Shown piece by piece: positions 47,901 to 58,529 of a stretch of 64,000 bases of DNA. Below the pieces are notes generated by a model that saw only the letters and a list, made by a program, of their open reading frames with translations, did no database searches and had not been told where the DNA came from. How positions within the stretch are numbered: the stretch's first letter is position 1; each line of letters begins with the position of its first letter. This DNA comes from Butyriboletus loyo. Its lineage: Eukaryota; Basidiomycota; Agaricomycetes; Boletales; Boletaceae. The translations under genes were made by a program, and so were the position numbers. The DNA is taken from assembly GCA_038093515.1 (NCBI GenBank), contig JBBPSI010000040.1:1-64000 (forward strand), given 5' to 3'.

Positions 47901-49035
47901 AGTTCCCCGGCAACGAATGCCTCAGTCCAGCCACCAGTCCTTGCGGAGACCACGCACTCCCTTCTCTTAGGTCCGGTGTATCCGGAACCACAGTCTGCAG
48001 AGTCCCGCGTCAATGTGGACGAGAGGCCCACCCAGGACCGTTCTGAAAATTACGATACTACTTCCTCAGAACCTACTAGTGCTGCTCCGTCCCACGAATT
48101 GAATGGGGAAGATCCATCCAGGAGCAACAGAAGATTCACTGACGAACATCGTAAGGCACACAATGGAAACAATCCCCGCCGTCCGTCGGATCATTACTCT
48201 CCCTCGCTTGTTACGTCTCGGTCTACTGTCGCTTCCCCAACTCAGCCTTACCACCCAATCGACTCCCGGCGCCTACATAATCCTTCCAACGGACCTCGAG
48301 CTGAGACAATATGCGCTACCTCGCCAACCACGGGGAGAAACCGACCTTATGAGTTCAACGACAACGAACATGGCCACCGAGCCCGCAGACAGCGAGGTGA
48401 TGTTTGGATAGCTCAAGATCATGAACGCGACCGGGCAGATTCCTATCGCCCGCACCGGGACAGGCATCTTGATTCCGAACCTGACGAGCATCGCGCCGCC
48501 TATCGCGCTCCCGCTTCTCTCCCCGATTGGGTTCGGTCTTATCCTTCTGAGATATCGAGGGAAACCAATGATAACAGGACATATATTCCTCCATTCTCTG
48601 AGGAACCCACAACTGTAGCCGCTCGTTGGGAGCAAACGTACAGAAGATCGGAGAATGAGGATACATACCAACGGTATCAGCCGTCCGCGTCTGGTTACAA
48701 CGCAATGGCAACTCAACATCATACAGACGACGTTGGGGTGAACCATACCTACGAGCCACTGACGGAGACAAGGATGGATGTTCAACCCGATCCTTCTCTA
48801 TTGGCACGGATGAGCAACACTCAACGTTTTCCGGTAAACGCTGTGCGACACCATTCAAAGATTTCTTTTACTGATGTTTGGCTCATAGCCTACAACCCAT
48901 CTCCGTGGACGAGGTAGGGGCGAGCCGAGCAGGGGAAGAGGCGACTTTGGAAGAGGACGCGGACGTAATGTTGTACGAGGCGGGCTGCTTGACAGACTGA
49001 CGTCTGGACCGAGCTTGGGTGATCGATTGTCATGA
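44910..49035 (+). CDS. Large coiled-coil protein with RGG-rich C terminus, uncharacterised
   Basis: About 1357 residues from two exons (44910-48833, 48889-49035). The first Met is at 44910; 44976 (MPDSMFGRPSQYLLPS) is an equally likely start. About 350 Ser/Pro-rich residues come first. Then a long coiled coil begins near HQTRCIEAVQNLNSALNAVH and runs on (EQTKRAEEATLQKEFQELQQ, REVARKAMLTKRQAQEEEKR, EERKQREAEKAERRRITEER). Low-complexity Pro/Ser and Arg/Tyr-rich segments follow. Removing the 55-base intron 48834-48888 replaces the first stop (48917) with RGRGRGEPSRGRGDFGRGRG and LLDRLTSGPSLGDRLS. The RGG/GRG tail suggests RNA binding and is a typical target of PRMT1, which lies 14 kb away. No named family. 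Confidence 0.7.
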
Positions 49036-49254
49036 CTGAAGTATGCACGACGCATCAAGCAAGTTCCTTGATGTTTGTCGATTCATTCGTTGTTTTCATG
49101 TCTTCTTGTGCTTCATGTACGCTAAGTAACGGCAGAAACGGACGAATTATTGTTGCCTCTAGTTTACGTAAGTGCATATTATGTAAGTGCTGCATCGCAC
49201 ATGCTCAACACCAGCGTACACCGTTATCAATCACAACAAGCTCTCACTATTCAT

Positions 49255-50614
49255 ATGAGTTGGACAGGGTACGCAGGAATCGTCGTCCGGTCGACAATTT
49301 GAACTCATGTTTTTGTCAGTTTTAAGAAGTCCCTGAACAGGGCAGGTACAACGGTGCGCAGTCAGTGGTCTCTCATCCTTGGCAGCCTGCAGACCAACTA
49401 CTTCCATCCAAAAGGTTTTGCAAAAGACCGGTCAAATAGAACGTACCGTCGATCGCGAGTTTGCAGACGAAGAGTCCAAATACCGCGCGTGAGTCAACAC
49501 ACAAATCCGCGACCCCATCGACTGATTCCATCCCTTCCCCTTGACCGCAGGTTCGAGAAGGAATGTCAGGCGCTACAGAAGGATAGTAAGACCTACAGCG
49601 ATTCCATGCGAGGTGAGTCGGTGTCACGACAGGCAACACGACATGTCGAACCGCTCCGTTGTGAATCTGACATCTGCGCGCTAGCCATGACCTCTGCTCA
49701 GGCTCGGTTGGCAGAGTCGATCGAGACGTTTTACGGCGCTTCGGATCGGACCTCTGATGGTGCGATGGCGGGTCATGCGTTCAAGAGTGCCGTCGAGGAA
49801 CTTGACAACAGCGCCCAGAGAGAGATGGTATGTCACGATTTTTTCGTGAGAACTGGGTATTGTCCGGGATCAGTAGACGTGATCACGTTTTGATCCTCTT
49901 GTCATCTTTTAGGAAGCACCGTATCGTACGTGTATCATGGAGCCACTCGGCAAGATGAATGCGTACTTTCCTGTCATCAACGAGCATATATCGAAGCGGA
50001 ACAAGAAGGTGCGTTTCTCCGGCCATCTGTACGAGATTTTTTTTTGCCAACCCAGGTGTACAAAGTTGCTCGATTACGACGCAGCGAGGAGTAAACTACG
50101 CAAAGTTATAGATAAACCGAGCGAAGATCCAACCAAGTTGCCCAAGGTTCATTTTTCATCACGCACATCCACCTTTCATCGTCTGAACCATCCTTGTCTA
50201 AAACTAGGCACAACAAGAACACGACGAGACAAAAGAAGTCTTTGAACTGCTCAACGACCAACTCATAGCAGAACTACCGCAGTTGCTTGATCTCCGCGTG
50301 CCGTATTTCGACCCCAGTTTCGAAGCCATGATACGCATGCAGTGCAAGTTTGCAGAGGATGGCTATGAAAAAATGAGTACGGTACAGAGGTGGGTTCTTT
50401 TTTTTTTCGCTCAGAGTGGCTCACATCACTCACGACGTCCAATGCATCTCCAGGTATTTCCCGCAGAACGTCAGGGATGACTATGCTGCTGGCCAGCTAG
50501 ACGCCCAGGTATGGGATTGTATTATCTCGAATGCGAATAGCTTGCCGAGATCCGTCGTAGGTCGAGGGTGTCCTCCAAGAGATGAAGGAATTGTCCATCT
50601 GTGGGGCCAACTAG
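49255..50614 (+). CDS. RVS161: BAR-domain protein RVS161 (amphiphysin-like)
   Basis: Membrane-curving BAR protein that pairs with RVS167 in endocytic scission and cell polarity. Exon 1 is only 14 bases (MSWTG) at 49255 and joins FKKSLNRAGTT, then VLQKTGQIERTVDREFADEE. The rest reads FEKECQALQKDSKTYSDSM, AMTSAQARLAESIETFYGAS, YRTCIMEPLGKMNAYFPVIN, LLDYDAARSKLRKVIDKPSE, LIAELPQLLDLRVPYFDPSF, YFPQNVRDDYAAGQLDAQ and the last exon VEGVLQEMKELSICGAN. All are family hallmarks, and the protein stops right after the BAR domain as RVS161 does (no SH3). Many short introns. The identification is firm. Confidence 0.94.
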
Positions 50615-51067
50615 CTACGTGCTGGCGTAGTCGATTTGTACCCTCACACTTTCATGGACTTTTTGGAAAGCACACGAGAACACTGGTACTGGTTACACGA
50701 TAGCCGCTTCGGCGCGGAATTGGTACTACCAACAGGGGTGATTAAACGATGGATGACATCGAAAAAAAAGGAATAAGATGCAATGTACAGTCGCAAAGTG
50801 ATAATGCAAGAAAATATGACACAGGGGATATAGCAAAAATGTGTGACATAGATGTAAATCCTACCCGATGCAGGGTGTGAAGCAAATGTGATTCGTAGAA
50901 GTGTTGGTTTGGTTTGAGGAGGTATAAATAAACGGAAAAAGAGGAGACATCATAAAGTGGACGATCTTGACAGATTCAATATGTATGCCTGAAGAGGTGA
51001 ATGAAAAGTCGACACGATATGCTACATGAATTATGGGACAAGGATTAGGCAAGACCGCAAGGGGGTA
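50615..51067. other. Gap between convergent RVS161 and large uncharacterised gene
   Basis: About 450 AT-rich bases with only a short minus frame (50861-51052) lacking motifs. Expected to contain both 3' UTRs. Confidence 0.35.
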
Positions 51068-54000
51068 TCACTGAGGACCGAAAGTTGAGATTGCGAGACA
51101 ACCGAGCCAGATCATCTCAACGGCAGCTCTGCCAATCGGCGTGAGCACCGTTCTGGCATCCCACTCGTCTTCCTCGAATCCGGAAAGATCTTGAGGGGAA
51201 ATCTCTTCCCGCGTGCAAAGCCCTAGCTTGAGAAGGCCATGCTCTAGGAAGTCGAATCCACGCTCCCGGTCGTGACATTGGCAGACGACAGTGTCGGTCA
51301 TCTGGGCGTCCTGAAGGGAGGCAGAAGTAGGGTAATTGAATGCTTCCCATGCGGGGCCGTTGATAGCCAGGCCATCGCTTGGAACGCGGACGCCGCTTAA
51401 CCGTAGTTCATCATATGTGATCACGCGAGCGACGGCGCGGAATGCGGTAAGACATACAGCCCTGGAATCTGATTCGAGACCACTGTCCGACGAGTGAGAC
51501 TGCTTCGCCTTTTTCTTCTCACTTTTTTTGTCCTTTGGAGGTGCTTCTCCGAACGGAACGTAGTAGACGAGCAAATATTGCCGGTTCTCTGGGGTCGTGA
51601 CAAATGACGCAGCGCTGCTGGTTTCAGCATGGACGGTCGCTGTGTCGGTTTCGCCAGGCCAAAGGGGCAGGAGCATGTAGAGACAGTCGTCGGGAACCTG
51701 ATCGAGGATGCCCTGATTAGCCTTCCGCTTCAAAGCTGCCTTTGATGACTTGGGAGGGTTCGTATGCAGCAAGCCGACATCTCTGAAAGAGGCGTTTAAA
51801 TCGTTGAGGACGCGATCATTCTCCTCTTGTTGATCCCGGCCGGCAGTGACCATCCATGGAGGTTGGAATGCTCTAGGTTGGATGCTGGACGTAGAATGAT
51901 CATCAGCTCTCGAGCTGCCGCGGAAGACTCTCAAGAAACGCTCTGTAAGTGTCGAACCCGAATCAACGTTTGCACGGCCGTGTGCTTTCGCACGCAAATT
52001 CTCAATGTCATTTGGATCCAATGCGCTGAAGGCTTCAGCGTGAGTCGTCCGAGTAGGAAAGCGGTCGCCCAAGTCGAAAGAGTCACGGTGATCGCGATGA
52101 TGTCGAGTGGGTGGGATCGAAGACGTTTCGCTCTCTGCGATGTTAATAGAATCGCTGATTGATGTGGGTAGTAATGACGTTGGCGAAATTGGACGGCTGG
52201 CTGAATCGTGCCCATAGACAGTCGTAGAGGACGATACACTAGGCGAGAGCCGAATCTTCACTGCGGGGCATTCGAGGGCGGAAGCCACGTGTTGGACTGC
52301 GCTGTTGGTGGCGCTGCCTGCGCTACTGGTGGCCGTGCTCGATTCCGTGCTCTCTGTCGGGTTCACGCGAAGTTTCTTATCACTTTTGCCTTTGCCTTTG
52401 CTCGGGACCTTGGTCTTGGCTTTGCCTCTGTCTTCCGTTTCCTGTCCTCGTCTCATTTCCTTATCGCGGGAATCTCGTTCGCGGAACGAAAGGCTCTGGT
52501 TACTCCGACGACCCCCGCTATACTCTTCCCTGTTCCTCGAACTTCGGGGTTCATTGTCAAGCAACCCGTGGGTACTGAGCTGCCTCGTTGTTTTCGTGCT
52601 GGTATATTGTTCCTGTACCTTCTTCGGTGCCAACATGATTGCGAGTCGGGTATGCATGTGCGTGTGAGTATTGGAGGGACCCACTCCGGCTCCTCCTGCT
52701 TGGCGACCAGCAAATAGGCCATGGGAACGGAAAATCGAAAACGCGACAGCTCGAGAATGCTTGTGGATGACGCTATGGGGTCCAGCACTGGTGTTGCGCA
52801 AGAGGAAAGGGTCTGGAATGTGACGAACATGTATCCGGTGTTGTGCACCCTTGGCAGGATCACTAGATTGTGCTGTGCAGTGCATCAGAACAAAGTTCGG
52901 ATCACACGAGGGGCAAATGATTAACCGGGTGGAGTCAAAGGAAACGTATAATGGAAACGTACGCTTAATCACTAGCCTGTCAACCTTGAAGCGGCCGACT
53001 TGCCCGCAACGCCACATCTCCTGCACGCGGGAAGACATCATCTCTTTCGCTGACTTGTCAGTGCGATAGTGGTGTGCTGTTTTCCTTCGGCGCGAGGAAC
53101 TGCCGGACGCATCTGCCTTTTCTCGCTGAAATGACCAGAAAAACCGAAAAAGATCGAAGCCTCGATCGTGTTTCTGAAGATGCCTCATGAAGGAGTCTTC
53201 AAGAGGGAGTGTAGTGGCACTGCCTGGACCAAGGGCGATCGCGGAGAGGTGTGGGGAGGACCTGAGAGGGCCCGGAACGCCCTGCACGAACGAGAGGCGA
53301 GAATTAAAAGAGCGTATACTACCCTCGGAGCGCTTTGAAAGAATGTATTGCAGATCGAGACCGTCGTAAACGTTGGCCTCGGCTGCTTGTTGTTGTTTTG
53401 CCTGTAGTTGCGCCTCTAGCGAGAGCCAGTCGGCGCGGGAAAGTGGCTCGGATTTTGGGAGAATGACTGTTGGATCTTCTCCGTTATGGGATGAATGGTG
53501 TACACTGGTGGCATCCCAGCTTCGACTGGGGCGACGTATGGTGAGTATGCTACCCTCCCGACTGCGGGTGGCATGAGGGTCACTGGGCTGGACAGCGCCA
53601 GGAATTGCCATAGGTAAGCTACCTCGCCTTCCGTCATGGATGGACGATCGAAAGGTGGAAGGACCAGGGTCGACATCTTCGTCGAAATAATCTCTGGCGA
53701 AAGTGACTGGGGACGAACTGCCGTCGTAATAGTCAAAATCAAGTTCATCGTCACTACTGAACTGGCCTGTGGTGCGCATGCTGGCACGTGAGGTTGAGCG
53801 GGAAGTGGCGACGGAGAGGGACGAAGATGACGGTGTTGCCCCATCTTGTGATGATGCTGCGGTGACCCCATGCGCACGCGAGGCACGACCGAAGGTGTGC
53901 TGGGAGGCGTTGTCGGGCGTGACCTCGCGAGGCTGAGGACTGAAAAAGGCAGCGGTGATCGGATCTGTGGATGAGGTGGGATCTTCGCTTCTCTCGCTAT

Positions 54001-54514
54001 CCGACCCGGAAACGGCGCGGGATCTAGAAGGGAATGAGTTGATGGCCATGGAATATGACGGGTCCCTCGTGGTAGAGTGGCGGCGTGGGTGGGAAGAGGA
54101 TGGATAAAGAGAATAAGCTGGGCGTCCCGCACCCTGCGAAGGATGACTGCTGACATTCGGGAACGGAGTGGACGCGGGCTGGCCAAAGACGGATGGACGA
54201 GGGGTGCGATCAGGGCTCAAGCGATGAACGACTGGGGTGAGTGGGCTGATCGAGTCGGGTGCTTCGGGGACCGCGTTGTAGGAGAGAGTGGGAGAACGAG
54301 AAGGGGGACGTGGGGAACCAAAGACGTAGTTGGCGAGGCCGGAGTACATATCAGGATGTGTGGCATCGTCAAGGGGGCTTCTGGGAAGGTGAGCGCGGGG
54401 GAGGGGGGAGGAGGGGGAGGGGAAGACATACGGATGGGATGTGTTGGCATCGAGCTCATCAGAGAGGATGCGGGGGTCAACGATGTGCCGAGCGAGTGAG
54501 ACTGGACGAGACAT
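51068..54514 (-). CDS. Large uncharacterised basidiomycete protein (about 1100 residues)
   Basis: Not recognised. Open in one frame from 54514 (MSRPVSLARHIVDPRILSDE). The N-terminal 350 residues are Ser/Pro-rich and probably disordered. Then come ordered blocks such as AIALGPGSATTLPLEDSFMR, HLQKHDRGFDLFRFFWSF, MMSSRVQEMWRCGQVGRFKV, then RHIPDPFLLRNTSAGPHSVI. The C-terminal part has CLYMLLPLWPGETDTATVHA, QYLLVYYVPFG, AFRAVARVITYDELRLSG and a final ARTVLTPIGRAAVEMIWLGC ending STFGPQ. A 90-base segment (52873-52962) has GTACGT..CACAG borders and atypical composition and is probably a frame-neutral intron. Conserved-looking blocks separated by linkers suggest a scaffold; no function is proposed. 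Confidence 0.6.
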   Translation of the reverse strand: MSRPVSLARHIVDPRILSDELDANTSHPYVFPSPSSPLPRAHLPRSPLDDATHPDMYSGLANYVFGSPRPPSRSPTLSYNAVPEAPDSISPLTPVVHRLSPDRTPRPSVFGQPASTPFPNVSSHPSQGAGRPAYSLYPSSSHPRRHSTTRDPSYSMAINSFPSRSRAVSGSDSERSEDPTSSTDPITAAFFSPQPREVTPDNASQHTFGRASRAHGVTAASSQDGATPSSSSLSVATSRSTSRASMRTTGQFSSDDELDFDYYDGSSSPVTFARDYFDEDVDPGPSTFRSSIHDGRRGSLPMAIPGAVQPSDPHATRSREGSILTIRRPSRSWDATSVHHSSHNGEDPTVILPKSEPLSRADWLSLEAQLQAKQQQAAEANVYDGLDLQYILSKRSEGSIRSFNSRLSFVQGVPGPLRSSPHLSAIALGPGSATTLPLEDSFMRHLQKHDRGFDLFRFFWSFQREKADASGSSSRRRKTAHHYRTDKSAKEMMSSRVQEMWRCGQVGRFKVDRLVIKRTFPLYVSFDSTRLIICPSCDPNFVLMHCTAQSSDPAKGAQHRIHVRHIPDPFLLRNTSAGPHSVIHKHSRAVAFSIFRSHGLFAGRQAGGAGVGPSNTHTHMHTRLAIMLAPKKVQEQYTSTKTTRQLSTHGLLDNEPRSSRNREEYSGGRRSNQSLSFRERDSRDKEMRRGQETEDRGKAKTKVPSKGKGKSDKKLRVNPTESTESSTATSSAGSATNSAVQHVASALECPAVKIRLSPSVSSSTTVYGHDSASRPISPTSLLPTSISDSINIAESETSSIPPTRHHRDHRDSFDLGDRFPTRTTHAEAFSALDPNDIENLRAKAHGRANVDSGSTLTERFLRVFRGSSRADDHSTSSIQPRAFQPPWMVTAGRDQQEENDRVLNDLNASFRDVGLLHTNPPKSSKAALKRKANQGILDQVPDDCLYMLLPLWPGETDTATVHAETSSAASFVTTPENRQYLLVYYVPFGEAPPKDKKSEKKKAKQSHSSDSGLESDSRAVCLTAFRAVARVITYDELRLSGVRVPSDGLAINGPAWEAFNYPTSASLQDAQMTDTVVCQCHDRERGFDFLEHGLLKLGLCTREEISPQDLSGFEEDEWDARTVLTPIGRAAVEMIWLGCLAISTFGPQ

Positions 54515-54897
54515 GGCGATAAAATATGAACAAGGACAAGGAAATTAAGAAAGAAAAAAGAGAAGCAAAAAAAACAAACAAACAGACGGACAGACGGACG
54601 GAGAACAGAAAGAACCAACTCGACCGATCCGACAAATCTTCCAGGGGAACGTTTTTATTTTGTTTTTATTTTTGATTCGGGTGAATCTCCCACGTGGCAT
54701 GTGATCACTCGACCGCGGATCCGACATGACTCTGGGCATCGGACCATGCGATTGCCACGCGTCGTGCACGTGCCTCCACGTGTTACCCTCCGCCGATCTG
54801 AGTATCCACTCGGCTCCTTCCCTTCGGTTAAAACGTACACCCGGTGCGGCTCAACTGGTTCGCTCGCAAGCAAACCGATTCCATCTATATAGTTAAC

Positions 54898-54971
54898 GGC
54901 CTGATGGCGTAGTTGGTTATCGCATCTGTCTAACACACAGAAGGTCTCCTGTTCGAGCCAGGGTCAGGTCA
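54898..54971 (+). tRNA. tRNA-Val(AAC)
   Basis: Full cloverleaf with no intron. Acceptor stem GGCCTGA pairs with TCAGGTC (one G-T pair). The D arm is GGCGTAGTTGGTTATCGC-like. The anticodon stem TCTGT/ACAGA closes a seven-base loop CTAACAC with anticodon AAC at 54932-54934. The T arm has the TTCGAGC loop. The discriminator is A and CCA is not encoded. A run of seven T follows as a Pol III stop. It decodes GTT (and GTC after A34 deamination to inosine). Confidence 0.95.
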
Positions 54972-54974
54972 TTC

Positions 54975-54981
54975 TTTTTTT
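54975..54981 (+). terminator. RNA polymerase III terminator of tRNA-Val
   Basis: Seven consecutive T on the coding strand start four bases after the mature tRNA end. Confidence 0.85.
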
Positions 54982-55044
54982 CACCCCTTCGGGTCACCCT
55001 TGTCATGATCCTCGCTCGGCGCTCCACCACTCATAATCCCATCC

Positions 55045-56896
55045 ATGACGAGCTATATCTACGAGCTACCAACCACTGGCACGATCTCTTTCTGCGATTT
55101 TGCCATCGACACCACAGAGGCAAACGTATACTCTTCGCGGATCGCCGACGCAACTCAGGCGAGGGCGAACATGAGGGGTGTGCTCAAACAGTCTCGCCGC
55201 ACCGATAGCGAGGATAGAGATTATCTGCGCATCATCAAGGTGTGTCCCCCCGATGCTCTGGCATAACGTGTCCGTGCACGTAACTGGTTCGACAGGTCCT
55301 CGATGACTACATCCCACACTTGCGCGGGATCATCGCGTGTGGCCACTCGGATGAGCTACAGTTCAAGTACGAGCCTGGTGAGTTGGTTTATTCACTCTCC
55401 ACCCACGTCTACCAAGATGATGGTCCCGCTCGCCGACTGCCACTGACACCTCTATCTAGTGTTCTCTTGGCGAACGACCCTCTCTGCTACATTGTTCAAC
55501 ACCTCCCCGCGGCTCCGACTACCGTCCCTACAGGCCGACCTCGCATGCACTCTTCTCACCTATGCCATGGCCCTCTCAAACTTCTCTCACTCTGTCATCA
55601 CCTCGCTCGGCGCATACGAATACGAGCGCGCGATAAGCGAGAAAGAGAGAAAGGAGAAGGACGAGAAACTCAGTTTCGGAGTGACACTTCTCTGTAGAGC
55701 GAGCGCCGTGTTTTCCGTGATCAGCGAGGATGTATTGGGCGAGTTGGACATGGTTGGCAGTGGTGCGGGAGGCTGGGTTAGGCCGCCAGATCTATGGAAA
55801 GAACTCAATGCAGCATTGGCAAAGTTGGCCTTTCCACGCGTCTGTTGTCGGCCCGTCGCTGATGGTCTTCGTGAACTCTATGTGACAGGATGGCACTCGC
55901 AGATGCGCAATCGCTTGCCATTCGCAAGCTCCTTTCCAAGGCAGCATTTGAGAGCACATTTTCCCCAGGCCCACCTCTCCCCAAGTCACATCCCTCCACC
56001 GCACTCATAGCGAAGCTCCATCTTGACTGTGCGGCGCTCTATTCGTCAGCACGGACTTTAGCTATGACGTCCTCGAAATCCAGCCTTACGTTGGGGCTCA
56101 AAGCTAGCTTTGGGTCCAAGTCTCAAAGCGATAACGGGGGAGGTTCAGGAGAGGTGTCTGCAGACTTGTTGAAGTACCTTGAAAAGGAAATTAAGTTCCA
56201 CGCTGCAACTGCACACAAGTGGTTGGGGATGGATGCAGGCGAGACTGCAAGGCCTGGTAAAGGAGGGGAAGCGGTAGGGTTCCTGAAGTGGGCTCAGCAG
56301 GAGCTCGAAGATCTCCACGCTCCGAGGCTTTCAAAAGGGTTAGGGATGGGACGGGATGGTACCAAGGACCAAGATCAGGACGGTGGGCGGTGGGATAGGA
56401 AGGCCCAGGTTGAGAAGGAATTGAAGTCCGTGAAAGTTTTTTTGGAACATTACCGAAAGATGAATGACTCGGTGGGTCTCGTTTCGGTACCTGACGAGAT
56501 TGATTTTTACTCATCCACCGATTTCCCCACTTTCGGGCATCTCTTGCTTGGCACTGTCATCCGACGCTCGCTCAGTTAACGTTTGACCCGGTACCGAAGC
56601 AATCGGAGCTGCAAGCATTGATACCCGAGGGAAGGATGGCAGTAACGGCCAAACTATACGTACTTCCTGATCCAGCATTCGGACCTGGGTCGAAGGGCTA
56701 CCAGATGCGGTCACGGACACGGAACAGAATTCAGGACGACGAAACGTTAGGCATAGATGCGTTGCGAATTAACGATCAAGTGAACGACAACAGACATGGT
56801 ATGGTCGGTGATGATGATGGCAGTGATGACGACGGTAACACGGAAGGAACGTCCACTGCGACGCGTACGTATGTTGGGGCTGGGTCATATTTCTAG
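55045..56896 (+). CDS. palC: PalC / RIM23-like BRO1-domain pH-response protein
   Basis: Component of the ambient-pH (Pal/Rim) signalling route that links the plasma-membrane sensor to ESCRT-III through its BRO1 domain. The start reads MTSYIYELPTTGTISFCDFA. Further blocks are VLDDYIPHLRGIIACGHSDE, FSWRTTLSATLFNTSPRLRL, LACTLLTYAMALSNFSHSVI, RASAVFSVISEDVLGEL, ALADAQSLAIRKLLSKAAFE, TALIAKLHLDCAALYSSART, LLKYLEKEIKFHAATAHKWL, VGFLKWAQQELEDLH and the C-terminal FDPVPKQSELQALIPEGRMA. An acidic GDDDGSDDDG tail follows. At least five exons. The border around 55820-55890 is uncertain: an intron is needed to reach the MALADAQ frame, and the best donor (GTTGGC) is weak. Confidence 0.85.
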
Positions 56897-56982
56897 CTTC
56901 CCTTGGTTCAAGTCTTGATCGGATGTCCCTATAGCGAAAGTAATGATCTGTCATTCGCATTTTATGCTTGCCGGTTTGAAGA

Positions 56983-58001
56983 CTATTCGTAAGGAGGGAG
57001 TCCCCATTCCTCAGGCCTGAATTCTTCTATGGACTGCAGCGTTTGGTCTGGTATATACTTTCCCGAATATTTCATAGCCAATAAATTTGGGTCGGGTATC
57101 CATACCACTAGAGCTTGAATTAGCACCACGCCGCACCTTGACACCTTCCTCCAGAAATGCAAAGAAGGTCGCACCTGACATTCCGGCTCTTTTTCCAGCC
57201 TCGACTCCCGGAATCGCATCCTCGAACACTAGGCCCTTGCCTCTCTCCGAAGCATGCTCGGGGCTAACGTTCTCCTCCTCATCCCCTACGTTCTTGCCTA
57301 GCTTCTCTCGAGCAGCGAAGAGAAAGATATACGGCTCTGGCTTCCCAGTAGTCTTGCCAGCGACATCATCTCCACAAACGACCATCTCCTGTCTGCCCTC
57401 GACGCCACACCCGAAATACCCAAAGATCTCGTCGCGAAGATTAGCAGACTTGAGAAAAAAATTCCGTCGCTTCGATGATGTGGCAACAACGATCGGGATC
57501 TTGTGTTTTTCGAGGTGAGCGATGAGTTTGGGGACGCCGGGGAGCGGGCGAACGGTTGGCCAGAGACGGTCTTGTCCGATTGTACGTTGTGCGATATAAT
57601 CCTCTTTGGTGAGCGCGATACCTGGGAAGAAAGAGAGGAGGTGTGCGGCTGCCTCTTGCTCGACTTGAGTCGAACAAAGAGTTAGATCAGATCACTGGGT
57701 AGAGTCGGGGGACGTACCTTTGCCCATGAGCCCTGCTTTGATCTCCCAGGTCATTTGCACCCCGTAAGATGCGAGGATATCATCTATCTGCGCGATCAAC
57801 CATGTGCGAACGTAAGGGAATGGCCGTCGGGCGATGCGTACTGGTTACTTGGGTATACACTAATTCGGTGTCGATCAACAGACCTGTTCGGAGATCCTCT
57901 GTTGTAAGGAGGCGCGTTGAAAGAGGGCAGTGTGATCAAGTACCATCCATATCAAATAACACGTATTCTATTCGAGGGCGTGTCGACGAGTCGGATGGCA
58001 T
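56983..58001 (-). CDS. HAD-superfamily phosphatase (pseudouridine-5'-phosphatase/GPP-like)
   Basis: Haloacid-dehalogenase-type hydrolase that removes phosphate from a small metabolite. The start at 58001 reads MPSDSSTRPRIEYVLFDMDG. An intron then joins LLIDTELVYTQVT, rebuilding motif I DMDGLLIDTE with both catalytic Asp. A cap domain follows (INDILASYGVQMTWEIKAGL, EDYIAQRTIGQDRLWPTVRP). Motif II is IPIVVATSSKRRNFF; a Lys motif lies near GKTTGKPEPYIFLFAA; motif IV is GLVFEDAIPGVEAGKRAGM. The final exon gives IPDPNLLAMKYSGKYIPDQT and EEWGLPPYE at 56983. The layout fits the eukaryotic HDHD1-like group; the true substrate is unknown. Confidence 0.87.
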
Positions 58002-58529
58002 TTTAGGTCAATGCTGGGAGTGACGATGCGGTGTGTAGCCAGTGTCGAGTCAAGTACTGATCAACTGGTGCCCGATTCGGTGGCGCCCTATTTTTTCGCC
58101 GGACTCCTGCTGGCAGACATGACAGTGACATCTGGTGCAACTTGCAATTGACGATGTTCACAAGCACTCTTCCCAGCCTTTTGTTCCTGCTATTCACGGC
58201 TGCAAGGCGGGTGGTCGGGTCTCGCCGCACCTGTCCTGCTTAATTCAACAAAAAAGTTCGCGCGTTTGATCATCTGATTCCGTGTGCTCGCCTTCCTTTT
58301 ATTCAAAGCCATGATTCTGCCGGGATCTTCTCTGGTCTCTCAGTCTCTCCTAGCTAACGTCCCTTGAGGTCGGCAAGAGGGATGGTGTCGTCTTTTCTAT
58401 TCGTCGCGCGCGACTTTGATATCGGCATCAGCGAGACCGCGCGTCGATCGTAACCTCTACTTTGCGAGACAAGAGACGGATGGATTACAAAACAACGTAG
58501 GCCATGTACTCCAAGTCTCATGTGTTCGT
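58002..58529. promoter_or_regulatory. Gap between the HAD phosphatase start and the GH35 relic
   Basis: About 530 bases; short frames only. It should hold the phosphatase promoter and perhaps decayed sequence upstream of the relic. Confidence 0.3.
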
